Assembly: GCF_000349945.1 (NCBI RefSeq)
Contig: NC_020516.1
Location: forward strand, 4,216,001 to 4,280,000
Origin: Azoarcus sp. KH32C
GTDB taxonomy: Bacteria > Pseudomonadota > Gammaproteobacteria > Burkholderiales > Rhodocyclaceae
Reading direction: 5' to 3'
Length of the DNA: 64,000 bases
The translations under genes were made by a program, and so were the position numbers. The notes beneath the pieces are model-generated. The model had not been told where the DNA came from. It did not search any database and saw only the letters and a program-made list of their open reading frames with translations. Shown here in pieces: positions 51,545 to 60,429 of the stretch; within the stretch, counting starts at the first letter, position 1, and each line of letters starts with the position of its first letter.

Positions 51545-52511
51545 CCCCCAACTCAACAAACACGGCGAACTGCAGCACCTGCTGACGATCGACGGCCTGC
51601 CGCGCGACGTCATCACCGCGATCCTCGACACTGCCGCGCCCTTCACCGAAGTCGCCGAACGCGAAGTGAAGAAGCTGCCGCTGCTGCGCGGCAAAAGCAT
51701 CTTCAACCTGTTCTTCGAGAACTCGACGCGCACCCGCACGACCTTCGAGATCGCCGCCAAGCGCCTGTCGGCCGACGTCGTAAACCTCAACGTCTCGACC
51801 AGCTCGACCGCCAAGGGCGAGAGCCTGCTCGACACCGTCGACAACCTGTGCGCGATGCAGGCCGACATGTTCGTCGTGCGCCACGCCGCGAGCGGTGCGC
51901 CCTTCCTGATCGCGCAGCATCTGCTTGCCACCGGGCGCGACCACATCCACGTCGTCAACGCCGGTGACGGCCGCCATGCGCACCCGACGCAGGGCCTGCT
52001 GGACATGTATACGATCCGGCACTACAAGCGCGACTTCACGAACCTCACCGTCGCCATCGTCGGCGACGTGCTGCACTCGCGCGTCGCGCGTTCGCAGATC
52101 TCGGCCCTGACCACGCTCGGCGTGCCCGAAGTGCGCGTCATCGGCCCGAAGACCCTGCTGCCGACGGAGGTCGAACGCCTCGGCGTGCGCGTCTGCCACG
52201 ACATGCGCGAAGGCCTCAAGGGCGTCGACGTCGTCATGATGCTGCGCCTGCAGAACGAGCGCATGAACGGCGCCCTGCTGCCGACGCCGCAGGAGTACTA
52301 CAAGATCTGGGGCCTCACCGCAGAGAAGCTCGCGCTCGCGAAGCCCGACGCGATCGTCATGCACCCCGGCCCGATGAACCGCGGCGTCGAGATCGACTCG
52401 GCGGTGGCCGACGGCGCGCAGGCCGTGATCCTGCCGCAGGTCACCTTCGGGATCGCCGTGCGCATGGCGGTCATGAGCATGCTGGCCGGCCAGCAAGGGA
52501 GCAACAAGTAA
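51537..52511 (+). CDS. pyrB: Aspartate carbamoyltransferase catalytic subunit PyrB
   Basis: 324 residues. Carbamoyl-phosphate site FFENSTRTRTTFE, then GESLLDT and the aspartate-binding segment VMMLRLQNERM. It catalyses the first committed step of pyrimidine synthesis. The last base of the stop is the first base of the next gene, an inactive dihydroorotase homologue. That pairing is known from Pseudomonas, where both proteins form a dodecameric holoenzyme. No pyrI is present. Confidence 0.96.
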   Translation: MHNPQLNKHGELQHLLTIDGLPRDVITAILDTAAPFTEVAEREVKKLPLLRGKSIFNLFFENSTRTRTTFEIAAKRLSADVVNLNVSTSSTAKGESLLDTVDNLCAMQADMFVVRHAASGAPFLIAQHLLATGRDHIHVVNAGDGRHAHPTQGLLDMYTIRHYKRDFTNLTVAIVGDVLHSRVARSQISALTTLGVPEVRVIGPKTLLPTEVERLGVRVCHDMREGLKGVDVVMMLRLQNERMNGALLPTPQEYYKIWGLTAEKLALAKPDAIVMHPGPMNRGVEIDSAVADGAQAVILPQVTFGIAVRMAVMSMLAGQQGSNK

Positions 52512-53791
52512 TGAAGATCCGCATCACCAACGGCCGTGTCGTCGACCCGGCCAACGGCATCGACGAAGTCCGCGACATGTATCTCGCGGACGGCAAGATC
52601 CTCGCCCTCGGCCAAGCCCCTGATGGCTTCACCGCCGAACGCACGATCGACGCGAGCAAACTGGTCGTCGCCCCCGGCCTGATCGACCTCGCCGCGCGCC
52701 TGCGCGAACCCGGCTTCGAATACCGCGCCACGCTCGAATCCGAAATGGACGCCGCAATGGCCGGCGGCGTCACGAGCCTCGCGATCCCGCCCGACACCGA
52801 TCCCGTTCTCGACGAACCCGGTCTCGTCGAGATGCTGTGCTATCGCGCGAAGAAGCTCAACCGCGCCCACGTCTACCCGGTCGGCGCTCTGACGCTCGGC
52901 CTGAAGGGCCAGCGCCTGTCGGAGATGGCGGAACTCGTCGAAGCCGGCTGCGTCGCCTTCAGCCAGGCCAACGAACCGATCGTCGACAACGCGGTGCTGA
53001 TGCGCGCGATGCAGTACGCAGCGACCTTCGGCTTCCGCGTCTGGCTGCAGCCGCTCACCCCCTTCCTGAGCTCGATCGGCGTCGCCCACGACGGCGAAGT
53101 GGCATCCCGCCTCGGTCTGCCTGGCGTACCGGCAGAGACCGAAACGATTGCGCTCTACACCTACATCCAGCTCGCCCGCAGGACGGGTGCGAACCTGCAC
53201 ATCACGCGCCTGTCGAGCGCGGCCGGCCTCGAACTGATCGAACAGGCCCGTGCGGGCGGCGTCGACATCACCTGCGACGTCTCGATCAACAACCTGCACC
53301 TGTCCGACATGGACATCGGCTACTTCAACAGCAACTGCCACCTCGTGCCGCCGCTGCGCAGCCTGCGCGACCGGGACGCATTGCGGCAGGGGCTCGCCGA
53401 CGGCCGCATCAACGCGCTGTGCTCGGACCACACCCCGGTCGACGACGACGGCAAGCTGACCCCGTTCAGCGAATCCGAACCCGGCGCGACCGGCCTCGAA
53501 CTGCTGCTGCCGCTGACGCTGAAATGGGCGCAGGAAAGCGGCCTGCCGCTGGTGAAGGCGCTCGCGCGCGTCACCACCGACGCCGCGCGCATCGTCGGCA
53601 CCACCAAGGCCGGCCATCTGAGTCCGGGCGCGCGCGCCGACCTGTGCCTCTTCGACCCGGAGTCGCACACGACGATCAGCCGCGACCAGCTGCGCAGCCA
53701 GGGCAAGAACACGCCCTTCCTGGGGCTGGAGCTGCCCGGCCGCGTGCATTACACCCTGGTCGAGGGCCAGATCATGCACGAGCTCAACTGA
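52511..53791 (+). CDS. pyrC': Dihydroorotase-like protein PyrC' (probably non-catalytic ATCase partner)
   Basis: 426 residues with the amidohydrolase fold of type I dihydroorotases. The essential metal motif HxH is lost: the strand that should read PGLIDxHxHLREPG reads PGLIDLAARLREPG here. The later SDHTPV Asp-His block remains. It therefore should not hydrolyse dihydroorotate; in Pseudomonas such PyrC' proteins are structural partners required for PyrB activity. An active pyrC must exist elsewhere. The gene overlaps pyrB by one base. Confidence 0.9.
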   Translation: MKIRITNGRVVDPANGIDEVRDMYLADGKILALGQAPDGFTAERTIDASKLVVAPGLIDLAARLREPGFEYRATLESEMDAAMAGGVTSLAIPPDTDPVLDEPGLVEMLCYRAKKLNRAHVYPVGALTLGLKGQRLSEMAELVEAGCVAFSQANEPIVDNAVLMRAMQYAATFGFRVWLQPLTPFLSSIGVAHDGEVASRLGLPGVPAETETIALYTYIQLARRTGANLHITRLSSAAGLELIEQARAGGVDITCDVSINNLHLSDMDIGYFNSNCHLVPPLRSLRDRDALRQGLADGRINALCSDHTPVDDDGKLTPFSESEPGATGLELLLPLTLKWAQESGLPLVKALARVTTDAARIVGTTKAGHLSPGARADLCLFDPESHTTISRDQLRSQGKNTPFLGLELPGRVHYTLVEGQIMHELN

Positions 53792-53827
53792 CGCAATCCG
53801 GCAGCCCGCGCTGCGGCTCGAGGATGC

Positions 53828-54127
53828 CTATCCGAGGGCACGCAGCCGGGCGACGGCCTCCGCTCCGGGGGCCTCGACCCGCACCCGTTTCGCCCGCGAC
53901 GTCTCGCCGCTGACGAGCGTCACCATCGAGCGCGACACCCCGCAGAATTCCGCCAGGAACGCACATAGCGCCGCGTTCGCCTTCCCGTCGACCGGCGGCG
54001 CGGCGAGCCGCACTTTCAGCGCCTCGCCATGCAGGCCGACGATCTCGGTCCGCTTTGCGCCGGGCTGGATGTGCAGCGTCAGCACGACACTGCCGTCCGC
54101 CGCTTCGCGCAGCCACTCCACGCTCAT
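53828..54127 (-). CDS. YggU family protein (DUF167)
   Basis: 99 residues. The block LHIQPGAKRTEIVG and LAAPPVDGKANAALCAFLAE are diagnostic of DUF167, a small alpha/beta fold of unknown function. The start overlaps the yggT stop by ATGA. Last gene of yggS-proC-yggT-yggU. Confidence 0.92.
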   Translation of the reverse strand: MSVEWLREAADGSVVLTLHIQPGAKRTEIVGLHGEALKVRLAAPPVDGKANAALCAFLAEFCGVSRSMVTLVSGETSRAKRVRVEAPGAEAVARLRALG

Positions 54128-54708
54128 GCGCCGATCAGCAGCGAAGCGAAATTCGCGCGCAGCCCGCCGAGCACCATCAGCACGATCTGCAGGATCAACA
54201 ACAGCACCAGGGGCGACAGATCGACGTTCGCAATCGGCGGCAGGATGCGGCGGAAGGGCCGCAGGAAAGGTGCGGCTAGATTGTGGAACACCGACGCCGC
54301 AGGCGCATGCGGATTCACCCACGACAGGATCGCCGACATCATCACGACGCCGAAGATCAGGTACAGCGCCATCCGCAGCAGCTCCAGCAGGCCGAGCCCC
54401 CACAGGCCCACAATCAGGCCGCCAATGCCGGCGGACGAAAGAGGGACGCCGCGCAGCACCAACTCGATGAAGACGAACAGCGTCTGGAACAGCCAGGCTG
54501 GCAGCAGGCTCGCCATGTCCAGTCCCATCAGCCCGGGGATCACCCGCCGCAGCGGCCGCACGACCCAGTCGGTTGTCGCGACCACGAACTGGCCGATTTG
54601 GTTGCGGAAGGACACCCGCAGCCACTGCATGAAGAAGCGCGCCAACAGCATCATCGTGATGAAGCCGAACACGGCGTCGAGCACCACCAGCAGAATGTTG
54701 CCGAGCAT
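54124..54708 (-). CDS. YggT family membrane protein
   Basis: 194 residues with two copies of the YggT repeat, each made of hydrophobic helices followed by a short PLRRVIPG or PFRRILPP motif. Inner membrane, function uncertain (linked to osmotic or envelope functions in other bacteria). It lies six bases after proC. Confidence 0.92.
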   Translation of the reverse strand: MLGNILLVVLDAVFGFITMMLLARFFMQWLRVSFRNQIGQFVVATTDWVVRPLRRVIPGLMGLDMASLLPAWLFQTLFVFIELVLRGVPLSSAGIGGLIVGLWGLGLLELLRMALYLIFGVVMMSAILSWVNPHAPAASVFHNLAAPFLRPFRRILPPIANVDLSPLVLLLILQIVLMVLGGLRANFASLLIGA

Positions 54709-54714
54709 CGTCGA

Positions 54715-55539
54715 TCAGCCCTTGCCGAGTTGATCGCCGAGTTCGCGGCCACGCACTTCGGCAGCCGCGACCGCACGCACGATCGCGTCGAAGAAGCCCG
54801 ACTCGGCCAGGCTCTTCAGCGCCGCCTCGGTCGTCCCGCCCTTCGACGTGACCCGCTCGCGCAGCACCGCCGGCGACTCTTCGGAATCGGCCGCAAGCTT
54901 CGCCGCGCCCAGTACCGTGTCGATCGCGAGCCGCCGCGCCGTCGCACCATCGAAGCCGAGCGAAGCGCCGGCTGCCTCCAGCGCCTCGATGAAATGGAAG
55001 ACATAGGCCGGACCGCTGCCCGAGACCGCCGTCACCGCGTCCATCTGCGCCTCGTCGCCGATCCACGCGGTGGTGCCGACCGCCGCCAGCACACGCTCGG
55101 CCGCCTCGCGCCCAGCCGCCTCCACCGACGGATCGGCGTACAGGCCCGTGACTCCCGCGCCGATCAGCGCCGGCGTGTTCGGCATCGCCCGCACGATTCG
55201 CGAGTAGCCGCCCAGCCAGCGGCCCATGTCCGCGATACGCAGCCCGGCCGCGATGCTCACCACCACCTGCTGCGCGAGCCGGCCCGCGATCGGCGCCAGC
55301 GCCGCCTTCATCTGTTGCGGCTTCACCGCCAGCACGAGCACGTCGCATGCGAGCAGCGCATCGTCGACCTCGCCGACCGCCCGCACGCCGAAGCGGCTCG
55401 CCAGCCGCTCGCGGTTTTCCGCCTGCAGATCGACCACCTGGATGTCCGAGGCGGAAAAACCGCGCTCCAGCATCCCCCCGATCAGCGCGGTAGCCATGTT
55501 GCCGCCGCCCAGAAAACTGATCTTGATCCGATTCGTCAT
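54715..55539 (-). CDS. proC: Pyrroline-5-carboxylate reductase ProC
   Basis: 274 residues. N-terminal Rossmann motif ISFLGGGNMATALIGGM, then VRAMPNTPALIGAG and the C-terminal AVSGSGPAYVFHFIEAL and RERVTSKGGTTEAAL. It catalyses the last step of proline synthesis. The ATG overlaps the yggS stop. Confidence 0.96.
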   Translation of the reverse strand: MTNRIKISFLGGGNMATALIGGMLERGFSASDIQVVDLQAENRERLASRFGVRAVGEVDDALLACDVLVLAVKPQQMKAALAPIAGRLAQQVVVSIAAGLRIADMGRWLGGYSRIVRAMPNTPALIGAGVTGLYADPSVEAAGREAAERVLAAVGTTAWIGDEAQMDAVTAVSGSGPAYVFHFIEALEAAGASLGFDGATARRLAIDTVLGAAKLAADSEESPAVLRERVTSKGGTTEAALKSLAESGFFDAIVRAVAAAEVRGRELGDQLGKG

Positions 55540-56237
55540 GTCTCTCCCTTGCGCACCTCGCGTGCGCCAAAAATCGCAGTCCCGACCCGCAGCATCGTCG
55601 CCCCCTCGGCAATCGCCGCCTCGAGGTCGTGCGACATGCCCATCGACAGGGTGTCGAGTGCGAGCCCTTCGGCATTCAACTCGTCGCGCAATCCGCGCAG
55701 CGTCGCGAAGCGCGAGCGCAGCAAGCGCTCGTCGTCCGTCGGCTCGGGAATGCACATCAATCCACGCAACCGGATCCGCGGCAGCGCTGCGACCTCCCGC
55801 GCCAGCACGCGCGCCTCGCCCGGCGCCACTCCGCTCTTGCTCGCCTCGCCGCTGACATTCACCTGGATGCAGACGTTGAGCGGCGGCAGAGACGCGTCGC
55901 GCTGCTCCGACAGGCGCTGCGCGAGCTTCAGCCGATCGATCGAATGCACCCAGTCGAAACTCTCCGCCACCGGCCGCGTCTTGTTGCTCTGGAGCGGGCC
56001 GATGAAATGCCATTCGAGTCCGAGCGAGCGCAGTTCCCCAATCTTGGCTACGCCTTCCTGCACGTAATTCTCGCCGAACAGGCGCTGTCCTGCGGCCGCC
56101 GCCTGCGCCACGCAACCCGCCGGCCACGTCTTGCTCACCGCCAGCAGCGCAATCTCCCCCGGCGACCGCCCGGCAGCCGCGGCAGCGTTAGCAATCCGCG
56201 TGCGCACGTCTTGCAAGTTAGCTGAGATTGATGTCAT
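55536..56237 (-). CDS. yggS: YggS/PLPBP family PLP homeostasis protein
   Basis: 233 residues, alanine-racemase-like TIM barrel without the second domain. PLP-binding Lys in LLAVSKTW, then FGENYVQE, WHFIGPLQSNK and LSMGMSHDLEAAI. It binds PLP and buffers its level; no enzyme activity is known. The start MTSISANLQ is chosen by family length; extension upstream runs across the promoter region of pilT. Divergent from pilT, a very common arrangement. Confidence 0.94.
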   Translation of the reverse strand: MTSISANLQDVRTRIANAAAAAGRSPGEIALLAVSKTWPAGCVAQAAAAGQRLFGENYVQEGVAKIGELRSLGLEWHFIGPLQSNKTRPVAESFDWVHSIDRLKLAQRLSEQRDASLPPLNVCIQVNVSGEASKSGVAPGEARVLAREVAALPRIRLRGLMCIPEPTDDERLLRSRFATLRGLRDELNAEGLALDTLSMGMSHDLEAAIAEGATMLRVGTAIFGAREVRKGET

Positions 56238-56341
56238 ATAACGGCAGACCTTCACTCCAAAATCCGGCCCGGCGAGTATAGCATCGCCCATCAGCACGCC
56301 CTCCCGCTCGCCACCCAGCAAGAAATCCCTGCGACGATCCA

Positions 56342-57382
56342 ATGGATATCACCGAACTGCTCGCCTTCGCGGTCAAGAACAAGGCCTCCGACCTGCACCT
56401 GTCCTCCGGCCTTCCGCCGATGATCCGCGTACATGGCGACGTGCGGCGCATCAACCTGCCTCCGATGGAACACAAGGACGTCCATTCCATGGTGTATGAC
56501 ATCATGAATGACGCCCAGCGCAAGCAATACGAAGAAGTGCTCGAATGCGACTTCTCGTTCGCGGTGCCCAACCTCGCCCGTTTCCGCGTCAACGCCTTCA
56601 ACCAGAACCGCGGCGCCGCCGCGGTGTTCCGGACCATTCCGTCGAAGGTCCTGTCGCTCGAAGAACTCAACGCGCCGAAGATCTTCAAGGAAATCTCGAA
56701 CCAGCCGCGCGGCATCGTGCTCGTGACCGGCCCGACCGGGTCGGGCAAGTCGACGACGCTCGCGGCGATGATCGACCATGTCAACGACAACGAATACGGC
56801 CACATCCTGACGATCGAGGACCCGATCGAATTCGTGCATGAATCCAAGCGCTGCCTGATCAACCAGCGCGAAGTCGCGCGCGACACGCTGTCGTTCAACA
56901 ACGCGCTGCGCTCGGCACTGCGTGAAGACCCGGACGTGATCCTCGTCGGCGAATTGCGCGACCTCGAAACCATCCGCCTCGCGCTGACCGGCGCCGAAAC
57001 CGGCCACTTGGTGTTCGGCACGCTGCACACCTCGTCGGCGGCCAAGACCATCGACCGTATCGTCGACGTCTTCCCCGCCGCCGAAAAGGAAATGGTCCGC
57101 TCGATGCTGTCCGAGTCGCTGCGTGCGGTCATCGCGCAGACGCTCTTGAAGACCAAGGACGGCCAGGGCCGCGTCGCCGCGCACGAGATCATGATCGGCA
57201 CCCCCGCGATCCGCAACCTGATCCGCGAGAACAAGATCGCACAGATGTACTCCGCGATCCAGACCGGTCAGAACGTCGGCATGCAGACGCTGGACCAGAA
57301 CCTCGCGGACCTCGTCCGGCGCAATATCGTCTCCGCCGGCGAAGCCAAGCAGAAGGCGCAGAACAAGGACAACTTCGCCTGA
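56342..57382 (+). CDS. pilT: Type IV pilus retraction ATPase PilT
   Basis: 346 residues. Walker A GPTGSGKST, Asp box LTIEDPIEFVH, Walker B VILVGELRDLETI, His box TGHLVFGTLHT, and the C-terminal AIRNLIRENKIAQM retraction segment of PilT. The hexamer powers pilus retraction and twitching. It is followed 122 bases later by pilU and works under the Pil-Chp system at 38697-48459. Confidence 0.97.
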   Translation: MDITELLAFAVKNKASDLHLSSGLPPMIRVHGDVRRINLPPMEHKDVHSMVYDIMNDAQRKQYEEVLECDFSFAVPNLARFRVNAFNQNRGAAAVFRTIPSKVLSLEELNAPKIFKEISNQPRGIVLVTGPTGSGKSTTLAAMIDHVNDNEYGHILTIEDPIEFVHESKRCLINQREVARDTLSFNNALRSALREDPDVILVGELRDLETIRLALTGAETGHLVFGTLHTSSAAKTIDRIVDVFPAAEKEMVRSMLSESLRAVIAQTLLKTKDGQGRVAAHEIMIGTPAIRNLIRENKIAQMYSAIQTGQNVGMQTLDQNLADLVRRNIVSAGEAKQKAQNKDNFA

Positions 57383-57504
57383 GCGCTGCCGCCGCCATCG
57401 AAAACTATCGCTTCGCCGATTCCGCGTGCTTTCCACGCAGCGTCGCGGCGACCGATAATCACGTGCTACACGCCACACGCACAAATCCCCGCTGGAGCCC
57501 ATAA

Positions 57505-58638
57505 ATGGAACGCGATCAGGCCCTCAAGTTCATGCACGATCTGCTCAAGCTGATGGTGCAGAAGAACGGCTCCGACCTTTTCATCACCGCCGGCTTCCCG
57601 CCGGCCATCAAGGTCGACGGCAAAGTCGTGCCGCAGTCGAACCAGACGCTGACCGGGCAACACACCGCGGAACTCGCTCGCGCCGTGATGAACGACCGCC
57701 AGGCGGCGGAGTTCGAATCGACCAAGGAATGCAATTTCGCCATCTCGCCGGCCGGCATCGGCCGCTTCCGTGCCAACGCCTTCATCCAGCAGGGCAAGGT
57801 CGGCCTCGTGCTGCGGACCATCGCGCAAAAGATCCCGACCTTCGACGAACTCGGCATGCCGACGGTGCTGCGCGACGTCGCGATGGCCAAGCGCGGACTC
57901 GTGATCTTCGTCGGCGGTACCGGCACCGGTAAGACAACCTCGCTCGCCGCGATGGTCGACTTCCGCAACGAACACTCCTACGGCCACATCATCACGGTCG
58001 AAGACCCGATCGAATACGTGCATCAGCACAAGAACTGCATCGTCACGCAGCGCGAGATCGGCATCGATACCGAGGACTGGGAGGCGGCGCTGAAGAACAC
58101 GCTGCGCCAGGCGCCCGACGTGATCCTGATGGGTGAAATCCGCGACCGCGAGACGATGGACTACGCCATCGCCTTCGCCGAAACCGGCCACCTCTGCCTC
58201 GCGACGCTGCACGCCAACAGTGCCAACCAGGCGCTCGACCGGATCATCAACTTCTTCCCCGAAGACCGCCGCCAGCAGCTGCTGATGGACCTGTCGCTGA
58301 ACCTGCGCGCGCTGATCTCGCAGCGCCTGCTGCCGCTCAAGGGCCGCAAGGGACGCGTGCCGGCAGTCGAAGTGCTGCTCAACTCGCCGCTGATCTCCGA
58401 CCTGATCTTCAAGGGCGAAGTGCCAGGCATCAAGGAAGTGATGAAGCGCTCGCGCGAACTCGGCATGCAGACCTTCGACCAGAGCCTCTTCGACCTCTAC
58501 GAGGAAGAACTGATCGCCTACGAGGACGCACTGCGCAACGCCGACTCCGTGAACGACCTGCGCCTGCAGATCAAGCTCAACAGCAAGCACGGCGACAAGG
58601 ACCTGGTGTCCGGCATCCAGCACCTCGACATCGTCTGA
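57505..58638 (+). CDS. pilU: Accessory pilus retraction ATPase PilU
   Basis: 377 residues. Walker A GGTGTGKTT, ITVEDPIEYVH, VILMGEIRDRETM, GHLCLATLHANSANQALDR. The C-terminal extension beyond the PilT core is typical of PilU. It enhances retraction together with PilT. The gap after pilT has no clear terminator, so they may be cotranscribed. Confidence 0.96.
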   Translation: MERDQALKFMHDLLKLMVQKNGSDLFITAGFPPAIKVDGKVVPQSNQTLTGQHTAELARAVMNDRQAAEFESTKECNFAISPAGIGRFRANAFIQQGKVGLVLRTIAQKIPTFDELGMPTVLRDVAMAKRGLVIFVGGTGTGKTTSLAAMVDFRNEHSYGHIITVEDPIEYVHQHKNCIVTQREIGIDTEDWEAALKNTLRQAPDVILMGEIRDRETMDYAIAFAETGHLCLATLHANSANQALDRIINFFPEDRRQQLLMDLSLNLRALISQRLLPLKGRKGRVPAVEVLLNSPLISDLIFKGEVPGIKEVMKRSRELGMQTFDQSLFDLYEEELIAYEDALRNADSVNDLRLQIKLNSKHGDKDLVSGIQHLDIV

Positions 58639-58659
58639 GTTCGCGAATAGATCTACTGC

Positions 58660-58709
58660 GCGGCCCGATTCCGCTCCTGCCGACCCAGGCAGGAACGGAC
58701 TCGGGCCGC
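58660..58709. repeat. Long hairpin after pilU
   Basis: Two 22-base arms are complementary at 20 positions (outer GCGGCCCGA/TCGGGCCGC, inner TCCTGCC/GGCAGGA) around a six-base loop. It lies between the convergent pilU and rlmL. No T run follows on either strand, so it may be a Rho-type or RNA-stability structure rather than a classical terminator. Confidence 0.6.
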
Positions 58710-58744
58710 TCGCTACGATTTCTTCACAAACTCCGCCCCCGTCG

Positions 58745-59905
58745 TCAGGCCTCTTCGACCGGCTTACGGCGGTTGCTGCCGGCGATCATCTTGTATTCGA
58801 ACAGGCGGCATTCCAGCGCGCCATTGAAGAGCGGCGTGCGCTTGCTCGCCTTGAGGCCGATGAGCTTCGGCAGATTCGGGTCCGCACTCAGGAAATAGCA
58901 GCGCCAGCCGCTCCAGCGCTGCTTGAGCGCGTCGCCGAGCTGCGGATAGAGCTCCGCGAGCGCCTCGGCCTCGCCGATCCGCACGCCGTAAGGCGGATTC
59001 GTCACCAGCACGCCTTCCGCCGCCGGCGCCTCGCGCGTCAGGAAATCGGCCCGATCCAGCGTCACGCACGCCCCCAGGCCCGCGGCCTGCAGGTTCACGC
59101 GGGTACGTCGCACCTGATCGCCGACGAGATCCGAGCCGTAGATCGGCAACGGTCGCGGCGCCTTGCGGCGCTCTTCCGCGGCACGCTTCACGCCCGCCCA
59201 TGCGGCGCGGTCGAGATGCTTGAATCGCTCGAACGCGAAGCTCCGTCCGAGGCCGGGCGCGATGTCCAGCGCCATCTGCGCGGCCTCGATCAGGAAAGTA
59301 CCGCTGCCGCACATCGGGTCGATCAGCGCCTCGCCAGGCTGCCAACCGGTCAGCCGCAGGATGCCCGCGGCGAGGTTTTCCTTCAGCGGCGCTTCGACGG
59401 CGGCCTGCTTGAAGCCGCGCTTGTAGAGCGGCTCGCCCGAGGTGTCGAGATACAGCGTCACCGTGTCGCGCGTCAGGAACGCATGCAGACGGATGGCCGG
59501 ATTCGCGGTATCGACGCTCGGCCGCTTCCCGGTGACGGTGCGGAAGTGATCGCACACCGCATCCTTGATGCGCAAGGTGACGAACTCGAGGCTGCGCAGC
59601 GGCGACTGCTTGGCCGTCACCTGGACGCGGATCGTGTCATCCGGGGTGAACCACTTGGCCCAGGTGGGGCCGTAGGCGAGACGATAGATGTCCTCCTCGC
59701 TGCGGTAGCGCCCCTGCGCAATGCGCCACATCACCCGCGTCGCCAGCCGGCTCTCGAGGTTCGCGCGGTAGCACACGCTCCAGTCGCCGGCAAAGGCGAC
59801 GCCGCCGTGCGTCGGCTCGACGTATTGCGCACCGATGGCGGTCAGTTCGTCGGCAAGCAGGGGCTCGAGGCCCCGCGGACAGGGCGAGAAGAAGGATTCG
59901 GACAT
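58745..59905 (-). CDS. rlmL: RlmL-type 23S rRNA (guanine-N2) methyltransferase with THUMP domain
   Basis: 386 residues: ferredoxin-like and THUMP N-terminal domains (about 1-160) and a Rossmann methyltransferase domain with LIDPMCGSGTFLIEAA and the catalytic VTNPPYGVRIG. It matches the N-terminal half of E. coli RlmKL, without the RlmK half, as is common outside enterics; the target would be G2445. The start MSESFFSPCPRGLE fits the family. Confidence 0.9.
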   Translation of the reverse strand: MSESFFSPCPRGLEPLLADELTAIGAQYVEPTHGGVAFAGDWSVCYRANLESRLATRVMWRIAQGRYRSEEDIYRLAYGPTWAKWFTPDDTIRVQVTAKQSPLRSLEFVTLRIKDAVCDHFRTVTGKRPSVDTANPAIRLHAFLTRDTVTLYLDTSGEPLYKRGFKQAAVEAPLKENLAAGILRLTGWQPGEALIDPMCGSGTFLIEAAQMALDIAPGLGRSFAFERFKHLDRAAWAGVKRAAEERRKAPRPLPIYGSDLVGDQVRRTRVNLQAAGLGACVTLDRADFLTREAPAAEGVLVTNPPYGVRIGEAEALAELYPQLGDALKQRWSGWRCYFLSADPNLPKLIGLKASKRTPLFNGALECRLFEYKMIAGSNRRKPVEEA

Positions 59906-59931
59906 AAAGAAAGATCAGTGAAGATTGAAAA

Positions 59932-60342
59932 TCAGAACGGCTTCAGCACCACCAGGAACACCACCACGAACAGCACCAGCACCGGCACCTCGTTGAACAC
60001 GCGGTACCACTTGTGGCTGCGCTGGTTGCGTCCGGCCGCGAAGTCGCGCATCAGGCGGCCACAATACAGGTGATAGACGATGAGGAACATCACCAGCGTC
60101 GTCTTCGCATGCAGCCACCCGCCAGCAAAGCCGTAGCCGAACCACAGCCAGAAACCGAGCAGGACGGCAAGGATTCCCAGCGGCGTCATGAAGCGGTAGA
60201 GCTTGTACTCCATCAACGCGAGCCGCTCGCGCGTCGCCGCGTCGCCGACCATCGCGTGATTGACGAACAGGCGCGGCAGATAGAACAGACCGGCAAACCA
60301 GCTCACGACAAAAATGATGTGCAGCGCCTTCACCACCAGCAT
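59932..60342 (-). CDS. hemJ: Protoporphyrinogen IX oxidase HemJ (UPF0093)
   Basis: 136 residues with four membrane helices. The conserved His8 (VKALHIIFVVSWFAG) and Lys80 (WLHAKTTLV) match the haem/substrate residues described for HemJ. It oxidises protoporphyrinogen IX in haem synthesis, in the inner membrane. The start MLVVKALH is chosen over an upstream Met because family members begin one residue before this helix. Lies between rlmL and an epimerase-like gene. Confidence 0.92.
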   Translation of the reverse strand: MLVVKALHIIFVVSWFAGLFYLPRLFVNHAMVGDAATRERLALMEYKLYRFMTPLGILAVLLGFWLWFGYGFAGGWLHAKTTLVMFLIVYHLYCGRLMRDFAAGRNQRSHKWYRVFNEVPVLVLFVVVFLVVLKPF

Positions 60343-60429
60343 CGACAACTCCTTTGCAAGGATTTCAAATCGGAAAATGCCTGAACCCGCGCGCCGACTC
60401 GCCGCCATGACGGCAAGGGCGACACCGCG

